The notes: generated from the sequence alone by a model not told the origin. 45,946 nt of DNA from Gammaproteobacteria bacterium (GCA_024230095.1 JAAERS010000316.1:1-45946), one strand, 5' to 3'. Shown: positions 27,580-38,148, counted from the first letter of the stretch. A program made the numbers and translations.

Positions 27580-28650
27580 ATGACTACACTCAAAAATGAT
27601 CGTTTCCTGCGCGCTTTGATGCGTGAGCCTGTTGATGTAACCCCAGTCTGGATGATGCGCCAAGCTGGCCGCTATTTGCCAGAGTATCGCGCTACCCGTG
27701 CTGATGCTGGAGATTTCTTAAGCCTCTGCAAAAATGCTGATTTTGCCTGTGAAGTTACTTTGCAGCCTTTGCGTCGGTATGAACTTGATGCGGCAATATT
27801 ATTCTCTGACATATTGACCGTGCCCGATGCCATGGGTTTGGGTCTGTATTTTGAAACTGGTGAAGGTCCTAAATTCGAACGCCCTGTGCGCACGGAATCT
27901 GATGTGGCTGAACTGCGTGTACCAGACATGAATGATGATCTGGGTTACGTGATGAATGCCGTGAGTACTATTCGCAATGCGCTCAATGGTGATGTGCCCT
28001 TGATTGGTTTTTCTGGCAGCCCTTGGACATTGGCCACCTACATGATTGAAGGGGGTTCCTCTAAGGACTTCCGCCATATTAAAGCGATGATGTACAAGAC
28101 CCCTGAGTTATTGCATCAGGTGTTGTCGGTGCTGGCTGACTCGGTGACCCAGTATCTAAATGCTCAGATCGCCGCAGGTGCTCAAGCTGTACAAATTTTT
28201 GATACTTGGGGTGGCGCATTAAGCGGCCCTTGTTATGATGCTTTCTCTTTACAATACATGCAGCGTATTGTGCAGGGTTTGACCAAAGAAGCTGAAGGTC
28301 GCCGTGTGCCGGCCATTATGTTTACCAAGAATGGTGGTCAGTGGCTGGAACGCATGGCGGCGACGGGTGCTGATGCCCTGGGCTTGGATTGGACCACTGA
28401 AATTGGTCATGCTCGGGCCCGTGTTGGTGATAAGGTAGCTCTGCAGGGTAACATGGACCCCAGTGTTTTATATGCTGATGCGTCACAAATTGAAGCTGAA
28501 GTTGGTCGAATTTTGGCCGATTTTGGTGCTAATGATGGCCATGTATTCAACTTGGGTCATGGTATTCATCAATTTGTTGATCCAGAAAGTGCCAAGATAT
28601 TTGTTGATGCTGTGCATGAACAAAGTGCTCAGTACCACGCTCACCGCTAA
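27580..28650 (+). CDS. hemE: Uroporphyrinogen decarboxylase
   Basis: Removes four carboxyl groups from uroporphyrinogen III to give coproporphyrinogen III in haem synthesis; cytoplasmic, no cofactor. 356 residues, usual length 354. The N-terminal signature [30 protein letters not shown] holds the substrate-binding arginines. [14 protein letters not shown] supplies the catalytic aspartate, [16 protein letters not shown] and the C-terminal HVFNLGHGI complete the barrel. ATG 27580 follows AT-rich leader sequence with no strong ribosome site. In Pseudomonas hemE also follows gltBD. The 185 bases after it hold no clear gene or terminator. Confidence 0.97.
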   Translation: MTTLKNDRFLRALMREPVDVTPVWMMRQAGRYLPEYRATRADAGDFLSLCKNADFACEVTLQPLRRYELDAAILFSDILTVPDAMGLGLYFETGEGPKFERPVRTESDVAELRVPDMNDDLGYVMNAVSTIRNALNGDVPLIGFSGSPWTLATYMIEGGSSKDFRHIKAMMYKTPELLHQVLSVLADSVTQYLNAQIAAGAQAVQIFDTWGGALSGPCYDAFSLQYMQRIVQGLTKEAEGRRVPAIMFTKNGGQWLERMAATGADALGLDWTTEIGHARARVGDKVALQGNMDPSVLYADASQIEAEVGRILADFGANDGHVFNLGHGIHQFVDPESAKIFVDAVHEQSAQYHAHR

Positions 28651-28835
28651 GTCAACATGGCGCTGTCGCGCTACAACACGGTTTTGCGTTGCGTACAGTT
28701 TACGCCAAAGTGCTCAACGCCATTTTTTGGTGGTTTATAAGCTTGCCCAGTAGCCGCCAAAGCTGCATTGTGGACGGGGTTGCAGGCTTTGGCTCAGGGC
28801 TTGGTAATTGCGACTTATGCAGTGGTTTGCCAAGG

Positions 28836-29537
28836 CTAGTCGGTAGTTTTGTACATCAAATCCCATACGCCGTGGCCTTTGCCCTCTCCACGTTTTTGGA
28901 ACTTGGTGATGGGGCGAAAATCAGGTTGTGGTGAATATTGCCCGGCTCCGGCCAGATTGACATAACCTGTTGCGGCTTCCATGACTTCCATCATGTGTTC
29001 AGCGTAAGGTTGCCAGTCCGTGGCCATGTGGAAGACACCACCAGAGCCTAGCTTTTGGCGTATATCTTGAGCAAATTTGGCTTGCACAATACGGCGTTTG
29101 TTATGTTTCTTTTTGTGCCAAGGATCTGGGAAAAATAGCTGGACCCCCCCCAGACTGTGGTCAGGAATACATTGCGCCATCACTTCAATAGCGTCATCAC
29201 AGAATACCCGCAGGTTGGTTAAGCCTTCGGCTTGGGCATTGCTGAGTAAGCGCCCGACACCAGGTTTGTGGACTTCAATGCCTAGGTAGTTGTTCTGCGG
29301 CATGGTTTTGGCCATGGTGATAAGGGAATCGCCCATGCCAAAGCCTATTTCCATGATGACTGGGTTATTATTGCCAAATAATTGCTGCAAGTTGAGCAAT
29401 CCGACACTAAGATCCAGGCCATAAATAGGCCACTGTTGTTCAAGGGCATTCTGCTGGCCTGGGGTCATGCGACCAGAGCGCTGGACAAAACTGCGAATGC
29501 GGCGGGGATGTTGGATATGATCTTGATTATCGTGCAT
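28836..29537 (-). CDS. trmB: tRNA (guanine-N7)-methyltransferase
   Basis: Makes m7G46 in the variable loop of tRNAs using S-adenosylmethionine. 233 residues (E. coli 239). The SAM-binding motif [11 protein letters not shown] in FCDDAIEVM, and the family signature [12 protein letters not shown] are present, and [11 protein letters not shown] follows. It begins ATG 29537, five bases after the DUF423 gene, so the two form a leftward pair. Confidence 0.95.
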   Translation of the reverse strand: MHDNQDHIQHPRRIRSFVQRSGRMTPGQQNALEQQWPIYGLDLSVGLLNLQQLFGNNNPVIMEIGFGMGDSLITMAKTMPQNNYLGIEVHKPGVGRLLSNAQAEGLTNLRVFCDDAIEVMAQCIPDHSLGGVQLFFPDPWHKKKHNKRRIVQAKFAQDIRQKLGSGGVFHMATDWQPYAEHMMEVMEAATGYVNLAGAGQYSPQPDFRPITKFQKRGEGKGHGVWDLMYKTTD

Positions 29538-29542
29538 GTTTG

Positions 29543-29944
29543 TTAGTGCTTACTCATTGTGTAAAAGGCGAAAGTCAGGCATATCCACGCAGACAGCATA
29601 CAAATGCCACCCAGTGGCGTGATCATGCCAAATTGGTTAATGCCGCTCAAGCTCATGATATAGAGACTGCCGCTAAATAACAAAATACCGGCCGTAAAAA
29701 GTTTCATGGCACGCATAAACCAAGGGTTGTTTGGGTAATAATGGCCTATCCAGGCGGTGGCGAGTAAAGCCAAGGAGTGGGTCATTTGATACTCGCTACC
29801 CGTGGCAAAAGCCGCGAGCATGCGGGGTGTTAAAACGGGCCTTAGGGTGTGGGCACCAAAAGCCCCTAGGGCAACGGATAGGCCCGCCAAGATAGTGGCG
29901 CACAGCAGATAGCGTTGGTAGGTTTTTGACATAGTTGCGAACAT
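29543..29944 (-). CDS. DUF423 (YgdD-type) membrane protein
   Basis: A small integral membrane protein of up to 133 residues, with about four hydrophobic segments. The family's [11 protein letters not shown] motif near the N-terminus and [10 protein letters not shown] in the second helix are clear, and the end has [16 protein letters not shown]. No biochemical role is established for this family. The start could be ATG 29944 or ATG 29932 (four residues shorter); an AAGGAT lies upstream of both. It is divergent from hemC and is followed directly by trmB. Confidence 0.9.
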   Translation of the reverse strand: MFATMSKTYQRYLLCATILAGLSVALGAFGAHTLRPVLTPRMLAAFATGSEYQMTHSLALLATAWIGHYYPNNPWFMRAMKLFTAGILLFSGSLYIMSLSGINQFGMITPLGGICMLSAWICLTFAFYTMSKH

Positions 29945-30076
29945 GGGTAGGTGTATCCTTTTGTGATGCTATTTTACCTTACATTCAGATCAATAAAATA
30001 GTCGTAAACAGGCGCCATTGCATAATGAATTTGTTAAACTTGCCGCAGTTTGATGTATTAATGGATTAGAATTTTT

Positions 30077-31006
30077 ATGACGACCTTGCGTATCGCGACT
30101 CGCGAAAGTCAACTGGCCCTATGGCAGGCCGAGTTTATTAAAGCTGAATTACAAAAATATCATCCGGATTTGCAAGTGGAGCTGCTTGGCATGAAGACCA
30201 AGGGTGACATTATTTTGGATGTTCCTTTGGCCAAAGTGGGCGGTAAAGGGCTGTTCGTTAAAGAGTTGGAGCAAGCCATGTTGGATGATCGGGCCGATAT
30301 TGCCGTGCATTCTATGAAAGATGTACCCATGGAGTTCCCCGATGGCTTGGGTTTGGCCATTATTTGTGAGCGCGAAGATCCAACCGATGCTTTTGTATCC
30401 AATCGCTATGCTAATTTGGAAGAGCTACCAGAGGGTGCCCGAGTAGGGACGTCGAGTTTGCGTCGGCAGTTGCAGATTCGTGCTGCCCGCCCAGATCTGA
30501 CGATTCTGGACTTGCGTGGCAATGTCAATACGCGCCTTGCTAAGCTAGATGCTGGTGAGTACGACGCCATTATCTTAGCCAGTGCCGGTTTGATGCGCTT
30601 GAAGTTTGAAGATCGAATTCGTAGTCGTTTGTCTGTTGAGCAGAGCTTGCCCGCCGGTGGCCAAGGCGCTGTTGGCGTCGAGTGTCGCAACAATGACGCC
30701 CGTACAAGAGCCTTGTTGGCGCCCTTGCACCATGCAGACACGGCTGATCGCGTTATCGCAGAACGGGCTTTAAATCGTCGTTTGGAGGGCGGTTGTCAGG
30801 TGCCCATTGCCTGCTTTGCCGAATTACAAGGTGAAAACTTGTACTTACGTGGTTTGGTGGGTGATTTAACGGGCAAAACTGTTTTGCGAGCCGAAATTAC
30901 AGGGCCACGCCAACAAGCGGAGCAGTTAGGTATTAAGGTGGCAGAAATGCTGCTTGATCAAGGTGCCGGCGCTATCTTGACCGAAGTTTACGCGACCACC
31001 AAGTAG
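30077..31006 (+). CDS. hemC: Porphobilinogen deaminase (hydroxymethylbilane synthase)
   Basis: Joins four porphobilinogens into hydroxymethylbilane. 309 residues. The dipyrromethane cofactor attaches at Cys240 in [11 protein letters not shown]. The substrate-binding [17 protein letters not shown], and [25 protein letters not shown] are intact. First gene of the hemCDXY group; hemD follows after 13 bases. No clear promoter was found in the 132 bases before it. Confidence 0.97.
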   Translation: MTTLRIATRESQLALWQAEFIKAELQKYHPDLQVELLGMKTKGDIILDVPLAKVGGKGLFVKELEQAMLDDRADIAVHSMKDVPMEFPDGLGLAIICEREDPTDAFVSNRYANLEELPEGARVGTSSLRRQLQIRAARPDLTILDLRGNVNTRLAKLDAGEYDAIILASAGLMRLKFEDRIRSRLSVEQSLPAGGQGAVGVECRNNDARTRALLAPLHHADTADRVIAERALNRRLEGGCQVPIACFAELQGENLYLRGLVGDLTGKTVLRAEITGPRQQAEQLGIKVAEMLLDQGAGAILTEVYATTK

Positions 31007-31019
31007 GACCACTTAAAGT

Positions 31020-31799
31020 ATGAGTCTGCGGGTATTGGTAACGAGGCCTCAAGCCCAAGCATCCACCACGGTAGCTGCCCTTGAAAATATGGGGCACAAG
31101 GTTTTGTGCCTGCCCTGTTTGGAAATCGTTGCCGTTAGCCCTGACTCCAAGCAGGCCGTGCACAGCAAGTACCTAGCCATGGATTTAGATGCTTATGCTC
31201 ACGTGATTGTGGTAAGCACTAATGCCGCGGCGGGGTTTTTACCCCTGGCCGAAGATTATTGGCCACAATGGCCAGCGGCACAGACTTGGTGGGGTATGGG
31301 AGTAACCACTCAGGCCGCACTGATAGCCGCGCAATTGCCACAGGTAATGCGCCCCTCAGGGGGTGATACCAGTGAAGCCTTATTAGAAAATCTGTTGCCA
31401 GTGTTGAATGCGGGCGATAAAGTGTTGATAGTGCGTGGTGTGGGTGGGCGCGAAATTTTGGCAAACGCCCTGCGTGAGCGTGGAGCAAAGGTGGATTATG
31501 CTGAATGTTACCTACGTCAGTTGCCGACTATCAGCAGCCAAAATAGACAGCAATTACAGCAGTTTTCACCACAGGTAGTGGTGACACAAAGTGGTGATAC
31601 ACTGCGCAATTTCGACCTTGCTTACGGTGATTGTGTGCCGCATTGGTCGGCTGATTGGCAATTGTTATTACCGAGTGAAAGGGTGCTGACTATGGCCCAG
31701 CAAATGGGTTATCAACAGTGTTTGTTAAGTGCAGGTGCTAGTGATCAAGCAATATGCCATACTCTAAGCCGGTATGAGGCCCGCTTGGCCAAACAATAG
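31020..31799 (+). CDS. hemD: Uroporphyrinogen-III synthase
   Basis: Closes hydroxymethylbilane to uroporphyrinogen III with inversion of ring D. 259 residues. Sequence is loosely conserved in this family, but the N-terminal VLVTRPQAQASTTVAALENMGHKVLCLPCLEI, the VVSTNAAAGF segment, and the later VLIVRGVGGREILANALRERGAKVDYAECY are diagnostic. Lies between hemC and hemX as in other gammaproteobacteria. ATG 31020. Confidence 0.95.
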   Translation: MSLRVLVTRPQAQASTTVAALENMGHKVLCLPCLEIVAVSPDSKQAVHSKYLAMDLDAYAHVIVVSTNAAAGFLPLAEDYWPQWPAAQTWWGMGVTTQAALIAAQLPQVMRPSGGDTSEALLENLLPVLNAGDKVLIVRGVGGREILANALRERGAKVDYAECYLRQLPTISSQNRQQLQQFSPQVVVTQSGDTLRNFDLAYGDCVPHWSADWQLLLPSERVLTMAQQMGYQQCLLSAGASDQAICHTLSRYEARLAKQ

Positions 31800-31807
31800 G
31801 ATAGGTT

Positions 31808-33043
31808 ATGACAGATAAACAGGACGCCAAAAACACGCCAGCTAAGCCGCCGCAGATGAGCGCCGAGAGGACGGCTAAGGGCACAGCCAAGCGCAAGCCA
31901 GAAAAAACAACCGCCCAGTCAGCCAGTTCGACCACTAATCCCATACCTAATACCACGACTAGCATAAAAAAAGGTGGCGGTCTCGCCAGCTTGTTAGCGG
32001 TTGCGGCCTTGGCTATAGCCGCGTTTGCGGCTTATCAAAGCTGGCTACTTGGTCAGCAGTTACAATCCTCAGCGCAGGGCTTTGATGATCAGTTGGCAGC
32101 GCAACAAGTGCAGCAGCAGCAAGTGACGCAGGTGAGCGCTGCCGTCACAGCTGTGCAGGCTAATGTGGAGCAACAAAAGCAGACCTTTGGTGCGCAACAG
32201 CAACGTATGGACGAGGCCTTGCAGCAAGCACTGCAACAAATGGCGAGTGAGCTGAATCAGCAGCAAGTGCAATTGCCAAAATGGGAGTTAGCTGAAGCTG
32301 AGTACCTACTACGTTTGGCCAACCAACGCTTGGCTATGGAGCAAAATCCGGCATCGGCCCTCACGCTTTTGCAAGCGGCCGACGAAATAATGCATGCTAG
32401 CGAGCAACTAGGCAGCTATGGTGTCCGTCAGGCCATTGCGAAAGATATGGCAGCGCTAACGGCGGTGCCTGTAGTGGATCAGGAAGGTATTTATGCTCGT
32501 TTGGCGGCCTTGATGCAGCAATCGACTGTTTTGACTTATTTGGCACCCGCCATGCCGGCTAAGGCTGAGGTAGCGCTAAAAGAAAATAGCGAAATACAAA
32601 CCAATACGGCTGCGGACAATGTTGATTCTATGCCTTTGACTTGGGGGCAGCAGGCTTGGCAGCTGAGTCAGCAAGTTTTTTATGCGACCTGGCAAGAGCT
32701 TAGCGATCTGGTGCGAGTGCAAGAGCGTGTCAATGCTGATCAGTTGTTGCTTACCCCAGAAGTAGAAGGCCTGCTGCGTATGCGTATGCAGTTAGCCTTG
32801 AGTCAGGCGCAGATAGCCTTGTTGCGTGGTCAGCAAGGCCTGTATCAAGCGTCATTGGCGCAAGTATCAGGATTGCTAAGTGATTATTACCGCAGTAGTG
32901 ACCCTGTCGCCCAAGCGATGTACAGCCAAGTGAAATCTTTGGAGCAGGTGCAGGTCATGGCGCAAATGCCTGATATCAGTGGCTCCCTGTATGCATTGCA
33001 AGACTTGCAAGAGGCTATTTTTGCCCAGCAAGGAGCCGATTAA
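31808..33043 (+). CDS. hemX: HemX-like membrane protein
   Basis: A 411-residue bitopic inner-membrane protein. The Lys/Thr/Pro-rich cytoplasmic tail (1-55) leads to one membrane helix (about 58-77, LASLLAVAALAIAAFAAYQSW). A Gln-rich periplasmic coiled coil (about 80-150) and a conserved domain containing WELAEAEYLLRLANQRL follow. It has historically been called a uroporphyrin-III methyltransferase, but it lacks a SAM-methylase fold. Its role in haem metabolism is unproven. Starts eight bases after hemD and ends one base before hemY. Confidence 0.92.
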   Translation: MTDKQDAKNTPAKPPQMSAERTAKGTAKRKPEKTTAQSASSTTNPIPNTTTSIKKGGGLASLLAVAALAIAAFAAYQSWLLGQQLQSSAQGFDDQLAAQQVQQQQVTQVSAAVTAVQANVEQQKQTFGAQQQRMDEALQQALQQMASELNQQQVQLPKWELAEAEYLLRLANQRLAMEQNPASALTLLQAADEIMHASEQLGSYGVRQAIAKDMAALTAVPVVDQEGIYARLAALMQQSTVLTYLAPAMPAKAEVALKENSEIQTNTAADNVDSMPLTWGQQAWQLSQQVFYATWQELSDLVRVQERVNADQLLLTPEVEGLLRMRMQLALSQAQIALLRGQQGLYQASLAQVSGLLSDYYRSSDPVAQAMYSQVKSLEQVQVMAQMPDISGSLYALQDLQEAIFAQQGAD

Positions 33044-33044
33044 T

Positions 33045-34235
33045 ATGCGTATACGCTCTTGGATTCTTCTGTTTTTAGTGGTTGCCATTGCCGGTGCGTG
33101 GCTAGGGGCGATGATGCATATGGACCCTGGTTATGTCCTACTAGCCTGGCGTCAAACTACCGTAGAGATGAGCTTGTGGGTTGGGTTGGTCTTGTTACTA
33201 GTGGTATATGTCGGCCTGTATTTTGGTTTGCGTTTATTGCTGTCATTGAATATGCCGTGGCAATTGGTGGCACGCTGGTCTGCTGATGGGAAGCTGCGGC
33301 GCATGCAGCTACAGACACGCCAAGGGTTGTTGGCCTTGGCCAATGGGCAGTACAGTCGAGCCGTGGATAAGTTATCCACACAGGCTGATAATGCCAGTCA
33401 GCCCTTGGTGGTAATTCCAGCTTTGGCTGAGGCTGAGGCACGTTTGGGGCGGTTTGATAAGGCACAAAAGCGGTTGCAGGCGTTGTTGCAAGCCATGCCT
33501 GAAGCCGGTGCATTGGTTGGTTTGGCCCAGGCTCGCATTGCTGTGCAGCAAGGTGATGCCGAGGCTGCCTTATTACCTTTGCAGCAGATTGTGGCTAAGG
33601 ACAAGCAGCATAGCCAAGCTAATGAGCTCCTGTTGGAGTTGTTGCAAGGCTTGCGCCGCTGGTCGGATGTAATTGATTTATTGCAAGTGATAGCTGCGGC
33701 AAAACAAATGCCCGCGCAGACTATGGCTGAGCAACAGCAAAAAGCCTACAAGCAGGTTTTTTCTCAGGTGGCCGATTCTGGGCAAGGTTTGGAGCAGCTG
33801 CTGCAATTATGGCGCAAGGCCCCTGATAGTGTGCAACGCTCCAGTGAGTGTCGTTTAGCACTGGTGCAAGTCATGCATCAGGTCGAAGGTGACCCAGCCA
33901 AGCGCACCGCTGAATTTATTGAAAATAGTCTAAAGCAGCAGTGGCATGACGGGCTAGTGCTAGAATATGCCCATTTGCCGATGGCCGATGTTGAAAAAGC
34001 ACTGCATAAAGCCGAAGCGTGGCAATCTCAGGCTAAGGACAGTGCCGCTTTGCAGTTAACCTTGGGGCGCTTATGCCGCCGTCTAGAACTATGGGGCAAG
34101 GCCAAAGATTATTTGCAAGCCAGCCTTCGCATACAGGCTAATAAGGAAGCCCATGCTGAGCTGGCACGTTTGGAACAACAGCTGGGTAAACTGGATGAGG
34201 CCTTAGAGCACTATCGTGCGGCTAGTGTTTTCTAG
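33045..34235 (+). CDS. hemY: HemY, TPR-containing inner-membrane protein
   Basis: A 396-residue protein with two N-terminal membrane helices (RSWILLFLVVAIAGAWLGAMM and WVGLVLLLVVYVGLYFGLRLLL), followed by tetratricopeptide-type repeats from about residue 100 to the end. The proteobacterial HemY_N segment with GYVL.....T.E.SLW is present. This HemY is not the protoporphyrinogen oxidase of Bacillus; its function in haem synthesis is still unclear. ATG 33045 was chosen because AGGAG (33031-33035) lies nine bases upstream and the first helix begins there; the longer frame from 32979 lies inside hemX. Confidence 0.93.
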   Translation: MRIRSWILLFLVVAIAGAWLGAMMHMDPGYVLLAWRQTTVEMSLWVGLVLLLVVYVGLYFGLRLLLSLNMPWQLVARWSADGKLRRMQLQTRQGLLALANGQYSRAVDKLSTQADNASQPLVVIPALAEAEARLGRFDKAQKRLQALLQAMPEAGALVGLAQARIAVQQGDAEAALLPLQQIVAKDKQHSQANELLLELLQGLRRWSDVIDLLQVIAAAKQMPAQTMAEQQQKAYKQVFSQVADSGQGLEQLLQLWRKAPDSVQRSSECRLALVQVMHQVEGDPAKRTAEFIENSLKQQWHDGLVLEYAHLPMADVEKALHKAEAWQSQAKDSAALQLTLGRLCRRLELWGKAKDYLQASLRIQANKEAHAELARLEQQLGKLDEALEHYRAASVF

Positions 34236-34299
34236 CTAGGTAAGAAAAAGCCGACTTTAGTCACAGATATGGCTAAAAAGTGGTAGTACAAGCCTCTCA

Positions 34300-34332
34300 G
34301 ACGTTGACAACGTCAATCGAATCCGACAAACT
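34300..34332 (+). promoter_or_regulatory. Hairpin and possible promoter in the rho leader
   Basis: A perfect hairpin GACGTT-gac-AACGTC (34300-34314) overlaps a consensus -35 TTGACA (34304-34309); 17 bases on, the -10 would be a poor CAAACT (34327-34332). In E. coli rho is autoregulated by premature termination in its leader, so a long leader fits. The promoter call is tentative. Confidence 0.35.
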
Positions 34333-34458
34333 GCTGTGACAGGTGTGAGAAACATCCGTTACCCCTTATGGCATCCGCCATCGCACGATCTTATTTATAC
34401 AAGACTACTTAAATTTTAACTTCCGCTATATCTATGCCTGTCTGGCGCACAAATTATT

Positions 34459-35718
34459 ATGAATCTTACCGAACTGAAAAAGAAGACCATGCCCGAATTG
34501 CTAGATATAGCAAAAGAAATGGGCCTTGATAACCTCGCACGTTCCCGTAAACAGGATGTTATCTTTAGCATTCTCAAGCGCCACGCCAAAAGTGGTGAAG
34601 ATATTTATGGCCAGGGAGTTTTGGAAATTCTGCAAGATGGCTTTGGCTTTCTACGTTCGGCAGATTCCTCTTACTTGGCGGGACCGGATGACATTTACGT
34701 GTCCCCGTCGCAGATCCGACGCTTTAATTTGCGCACTGGTGACAGCATCGACGGCAAGATTCGCCCTCCCAAGGATGGCGAGCGCTATTTTGCTTTGCTT
34801 AAGGTGGCCAACATTAACTACGGCCCACCAGAGCAAGCTAAAAACAAGATTCTATTCGAGAACCTGACACCGTTGTTTGCTCAAGAGCGCTTACATATGC
34901 AGTTGGGTAACGGTTCTAGTGAAGATCTGACCGCCAGAGTGATCGACTTGACCTCGCCTATGGGCAAAGGCCAGCGCGCGTTGTTGGTATCGCCTCCTAA
35001 GGCGGGCAAAACCTTGATGCTGCAAAATATTGCACACTCCATTATCCGTAATAATCCTGAATGCTATCTGATTGTATTACTGATTGACGAACGTCCTGAA
35101 GAGGTGACTGATATGAGTCGCTCGGTGCGTGGTGAAGTGGTAGCTAGTACGTTTGATGAGCCACCCTCTCGCCATGTGCAGGTGGCCGAAATGGTAGTAG
35201 AAAAAGCTAAGCGTTTGGTAGAGCACAAGAAAGATGTGGTGATTTTGTTGGATTCCATTACTCGCCTGGCTCGTGCTTACAATACGGTTGTACCTTCTTC
35301 TGGTAAGGTACTTACTGGTGGTGTTGATGCCCATGCACTGGAACGTCCCAAGCGTTTCTTTGGTGCTGCGCGCAATATTGAAGAAGGTGGTAGCCTCACA
35401 ATTATTGCCACGGCGTTGACAGAAACTGGTTCCAAAATGGACGAGGTAATTTTCGAAGAATTCAAAGGCACTGGTAACTCAGAAGTGCACTTGGATCGTC
35501 GTATAGCCGAAAGACGCGTATTCCCTGCTATCAATATTCGCAAATCTTCTACTCGCCGTGAGGAATTACTGACTCGTGAAGATGAGCTACAACGCATGTG
35601 GATTTTGCGTAAGTTGTTAGATCCAATGGAAGATGTGGCCGCCACTGAGTTCTTGGTTGATAAGTTGAAAGACTTTAAGACCAATGACGAGTTCTTTATG
35701 TCCATGAAGCGTAAATAA
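34459..35718 (+). CDS. rho: Transcription termination factor Rho
   Basis: Hexameric RNA-dependent ATPase that ends transcription. 419 residues, exactly the common length. The N-terminal helical domain (1-47) precedes the RNA-binding cold-shock-type domain with DGFGFLR and [16 protein letters not shown]. Walker A SPPKAGKT lies at 178-185 and Walker [17 protein letters not shown]. The Q and R loops follow in [29 protein letters not shown]. No insertion is present. ubiD follows after 24 bases. Confidence 0.98.
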   Translation: MNLTELKKKTMPELLDIAKEMGLDNLARSRKQDVIFSILKRHAKSGEDIYGQGVLEILQDGFGFLRSADSSYLAGPDDIYVSPSQIRRFNLRTGDSIDGKIRPPKDGERYFALLKVANINYGPPEQAKNKILFENLTPLFAQERLHMQLGNGSSEDLTARVIDLTSPMGKGQRALLVSPPKAGKTLMLQNIAHSIIRNNPECYLIVLLIDERPEEVTDMSRSVRGEVVASTFDEPPSRHVQVAEMVVEKAKRLVEHKKDVVILLDSITRLARAYNTVVPSSGKVLTGGVDAHALERPKRFFGAARNIEEGGSLTIIATALTETGSKMDEVIFEEFKGTGNSEVHLDRRIAERRVFPAINIRKSSTRREELLTREDELQRMWILRKLLDPMEDVAATEFLVDKLKDFKTNDEFFMSMKRK

Positions 35719-35742
35719 CGCGGCTTTAATAATTATTCGGCC

Positions 35743-37215
35743 ATGACGTTAAAGTACAAGGATCTGCGCGATTTTATTGCCACCCTCGAGCAACAGGGTG
35801 AGTTGAAGCGCATTCAAACCCCAGTTGATCCTTATCTGGAAATGACCGAAATCTGTGATCGCACCTTGCGGGCCGAAGGGCCCGCATTGTTGTTCGAAAA
35901 CCCTAAAGGTCATAATGTTCCTGTGCTCGCTAACCTGTTTGGCACACCTAGGCGTGTCGCCTTGGGTATGGGTGCCGATGATGTTGGCAGTCTGCGAGAT
36001 ATAGGTGTTTTGCTCGCCACCCTCAAAGAGCCAGAGCCCCCTAAAGGCTTTAAAGACGCCCTAGACAAATTACCGCTTTATAAGCAGGTCCTGAATATGG
36101 GGCCCAAAATGGTGTCTCGTCCAGCTTGTCAGCAGGTGGTGCTGGAAGGTGATGAGGTTGATTTAAGCAAGTTACCTATTCAGACTTGCTGGCCAGGTGA
36201 TGCTGGTCCTCTAGTAACTTGGCCGTTGGTCATTACGCGGGGCCCCAATAAGCAGCGACAAAACTTAGGTATTTACCGTCAGCAGGTGATTGGCAAAAAT
36301 CGATTGATTATGCGCTGGTTATCCCATCGTGGTGGTGCTTTGGATTTTCGTGATTGGCAGTTGCAGCACCCAGGAGAAAACTTTCCTGTGGCGGTGGCCT
36401 TAGGTGCAGACCCGGCAACCATACTTGGTGCTGTTACCCCAGTGCCTGATACCCTGAGTGAATATGCGTTTGCTGGTTTGTTGCGCGGGGGTAAAACCGA
36501 GGTGGCCAGTTGCCTTACTTGTGATTTGCAAGTGCCTGCCAGTGCCGAATATATTCTCGAGGGGCATATATCCCCTGATGATATGGCCGACGAAGGGCCA
36601 TTTGGTGATCATACCGGCTACTATAATGAAGTGGATCGCTTTCCGGTATTCACGGTGACTCGGATTACTCACCGTCAGGATCCTATTTATCACAGTACTT
36701 ATACAGGGCGCCCGCCCGATGAGCCGGCGGTACTGGGTGTGGCTTTGAATGAAGTGTTTGTACCCATTCTCCAAAAACAATTTCCAGAAATTGTAGATTT
36801 CTATTTGCCTCCTGAGGGCTGTTCTTACCGCATGGCGGTAGTAACCATAAAGAAACAATATCCGGGTCATGCCAAGCGTGTGATGATGGGGGTTTGGTCT
36901 TTCTTGCGCCAGTTTATGTACACCAAGTTTGTTATTGTTACTGACGATGATGTAAATGCGCGCGACTGGAATGATGTGATCTGGGCGATGACTACGCGCA
37001 TGGATCCTGCCCGTGATACGACTCTGATTAGCAACACGCCCATTGATTATCTAGACTTTGCCTCTCCAGTTTCGGGTTTGGGCTCCAAGATGGGAATGGA
37101 TGCGACTAACAAATGGCCGGGTGAGACTGATCGTGAATGGGGGGAGCCTATTGCTATGGACCCTAGCGTCAAGCAGCGAGTGGATGCATTGTGGCATGAG
37201 TTAGGCATTGATTAG
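35743..37215 (+). CDS. ubiD: 4-hydroxy-3-polyprenylbenzoate decarboxylase UbiD
   Basis: Decarboxylates 3-octaprenyl-4-hydroxybenzoate in ubiquinone synthesis, using prenylated FMN made by UbiX. 490 residues (E. coli 497). N-terminal [21 protein letters not shown], the prFMN/metal region with [17 protein letters not shown] and [15 protein letters not shown], and C-terminal [19 protein letters not shown] are all present. ATG 35743 has no obvious ribosome-binding site, so translation may depend on the upstream rho message. A strong terminator follows. Confidence 0.96.
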   Translation: MTLKYKDLRDFIATLEQQGELKRIQTPVDPYLEMTEICDRTLRAEGPALLFENPKGHNVPVLANLFGTPRRVALGMGADDVGSLRDIGVLLATLKEPEPPKGFKDALDKLPLYKQVLNMGPKMVSRPACQQVVLEGDEVDLSKLPIQTCWPGDAGPLVTWPLVITRGPNKQRQNLGIYRQQVIGKNRLIMRWLSHRGGALDFRDWQLQHPGENFPVAVALGADPATILGAVTPVPDTLSEYAFAGLLRGGKTEVASCLTCDLQVPASAEYILEGHISPDDMADEGPFGDHTGYYNEVDRFPVFTVTRITHRQDPIYHSTYTGRPPDEPAVLGVALNEVFVPILQKQFPEIVDFYLPPEGCSYRMAVVTIKKQYPGHAKRVMMGVWSFLRQFMYTKFVIVTDDDVNARDWNDVIWAMTTRMDPARDTTLISNTPIDYLDFASPVSGLGSKMGMDATNKWPGETDREWGEPIAMDPSVKQRVDALWHELGID

Positions 37216-37232
37216 GCTCTGCCGAATTAATG

Positions 37233-37270
37233 AAAAATGGGCTGTTACTTAAGTGTAACAGCCCATTTTT
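37233..37270. terminator. Bidirectional terminator after ubiD
   Basis: AAAAATGGGCTGTTAC (37233-37248) pairs with GTAACAGCCCATTTTT (37255-37270), loop ttaagt. Sixteen pairs including A and T tracts on both sides, between convergent ubiD and the leftward lipoprotein gene. Confidence 0.93.
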
Positions 37271-37302
37271 ATATGTGTAGGATGTGTCGTCGGTGTGCTG
37301 GC

Positions 37303-37749
37303 TTAGTTAGTAACCGCTTCGCGTTGTGTCACTGTAACCTTAATTTCCGTGCCACTAACTCGGCGCTTGTTGATTTGTACAGTGGCTACACGGTTGGCCT
37401 TTTCAAATGTCAAAATGGATACTTCAGACTGTACCGATGTAATGCTAATCCAGCCATAGGTTGACATATTTTGGTGGAAGTATGTAAACACATCAGAAGT
37501 GCTCAGTTTGGAGCGAAACACAGCGCGCCCTGTCCATTGTTCGCCGGTATTCAAAAGCAAGGACTCATTCACTACTAGAACATCATCCAGTGGGATAGGG
37601 ATGTCAGCGTATGAGTTGGTGACTTGTGGATCGTCAGCATTGAGTGTTTGACCATCAGAGCCCCCAGGGATTTGGGTGATTGGTGCAGCACAGGCGGCCA
37701 GTAAACCTAAGGCCAAGACAGCGATAATGACTTTTAAATACTGGTTCAT
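37303..37749 (-). CDS. Predicted lipoprotein of unknown function
   Basis: 148 residues with a lipoprotein signal MNQYLKVIIAVLALGLLAAC (lipobox LAAC, cysteine 20). The mature domain has the form 'DIPIPLDDVLVVNES..L ... GRAVFRSKLSTSDVFTYFHQNMSTYGWI ... LTFEKANRVATVQI'. I associate this pattern with small bacterial lipoproteins of unassigned function (strand, helix with F....M...GW, strand); no name is claimed. ATG 37749 has GGGA eight bases upstream; the frame extends three codons further, where spacing is wrong. It shares the shared terminator with ubiD. The next gene upstream on this strand, 103 bases away, also encodes a lipoprotein. Confidence 0.75.
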   Translation of the reverse strand: MNQYLKVIIAVLALGLLAACAAPITQIPGGSDGQTLNADDPQVTNSYADIPIPLDDVLVVNESLLLNTGEQWTGRAVFRSKLSTSDVFTYFHQNMSTYGWISITSVQSEVSILTFEKANRVATVQINKRRVSGTEIKVTVTQREAVTN

Positions 37750-37852
37750 GATGGGCATCCCACAACTTTACTAATAGGCTTGATTATAACCAACGCGGGA
37801 ATGAAATGCAGGTGTTTAGCAAAATTAAACTGTGCATATATAGCCTTGATTC

Positions 37853-38110
37853 CTAGTTAGCTGCTTCAGCGTGTATTTGTTGCATCAATTCCATGGCTGG
37901 TGCGTAATCAGGTTTTTGCTGGAGGGCCAATGTCAAACGGTCTAAGGCAATATCTTTGTAGCCCTGCTGCCAGTAATGGTGAGCTAGTTGTGTATAAATG
38001 TTTGCCGCCATGTCTGTCTGTGGTGTCGGCCTCAGTGGCATATTGCAGGCTGATAACATCCAGGTGTTTAGGCAAACGGTTATCAACAAGGTGTAGAAAT
38101 TCCTTTTCAT
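37853..38110 (-). CDS. Small TPR lipoprotein, PilF-N-terminus-like
   Basis: 85 residues with signal MKRNFYTLLITVCLNTWMLSAC (lipobox LSAC, cysteine 22). The rest is essentially one and a half tetratricopeptide helices: AANIYTQLAHHYWQQGYKDIALDRLTLALQQKPDYAPAMELMQQIH. This matches the first TPR of PilF/PilW pilotins (A.....LG..Y...G....A...L..AL...P....A), but PilF has several repeats and about 250 residues. So it is either a minimal TPR lipoprotein or a truncated relative. ATG 38110 has a weak ribosome site. Confidence 0.7.
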   Translation of the reverse strand: MKRNFYTLLITVCLNTWMLSACNMPLRPTPQTDMAANIYTQLAHHYWQQGYKDIALDRLTLALQQKPDYAPAMELMQQIHAEAAN

Positions 38111-38148
38111 GGCCTATAGTTTAGCCGATTTTTGGCATTTTGCTTTGA

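Noticed and set aside
28656-28830. Protein-like reading (M-A-L-S-R...; A-A-K-A-A-L-W-T-G-L-Q-A-L) between hemE and trmB as a pseudogene
   Set aside because: The frame is broken by a stop after 26 codons and neither half resembles a family I know; not enough to call.
35277-35705. 142-codon open frame on the minus strand inside rho
   Set aside because: It lies wholly opposite the highly conserved rho coding sequence, with low-complexity Ser/Arg-rich translation and no ribosome site.
36400-36870. 156-codon minus-strand frame inside ubiD
   Set aside because: Shadow of a conserved gene; no recognisable domain.
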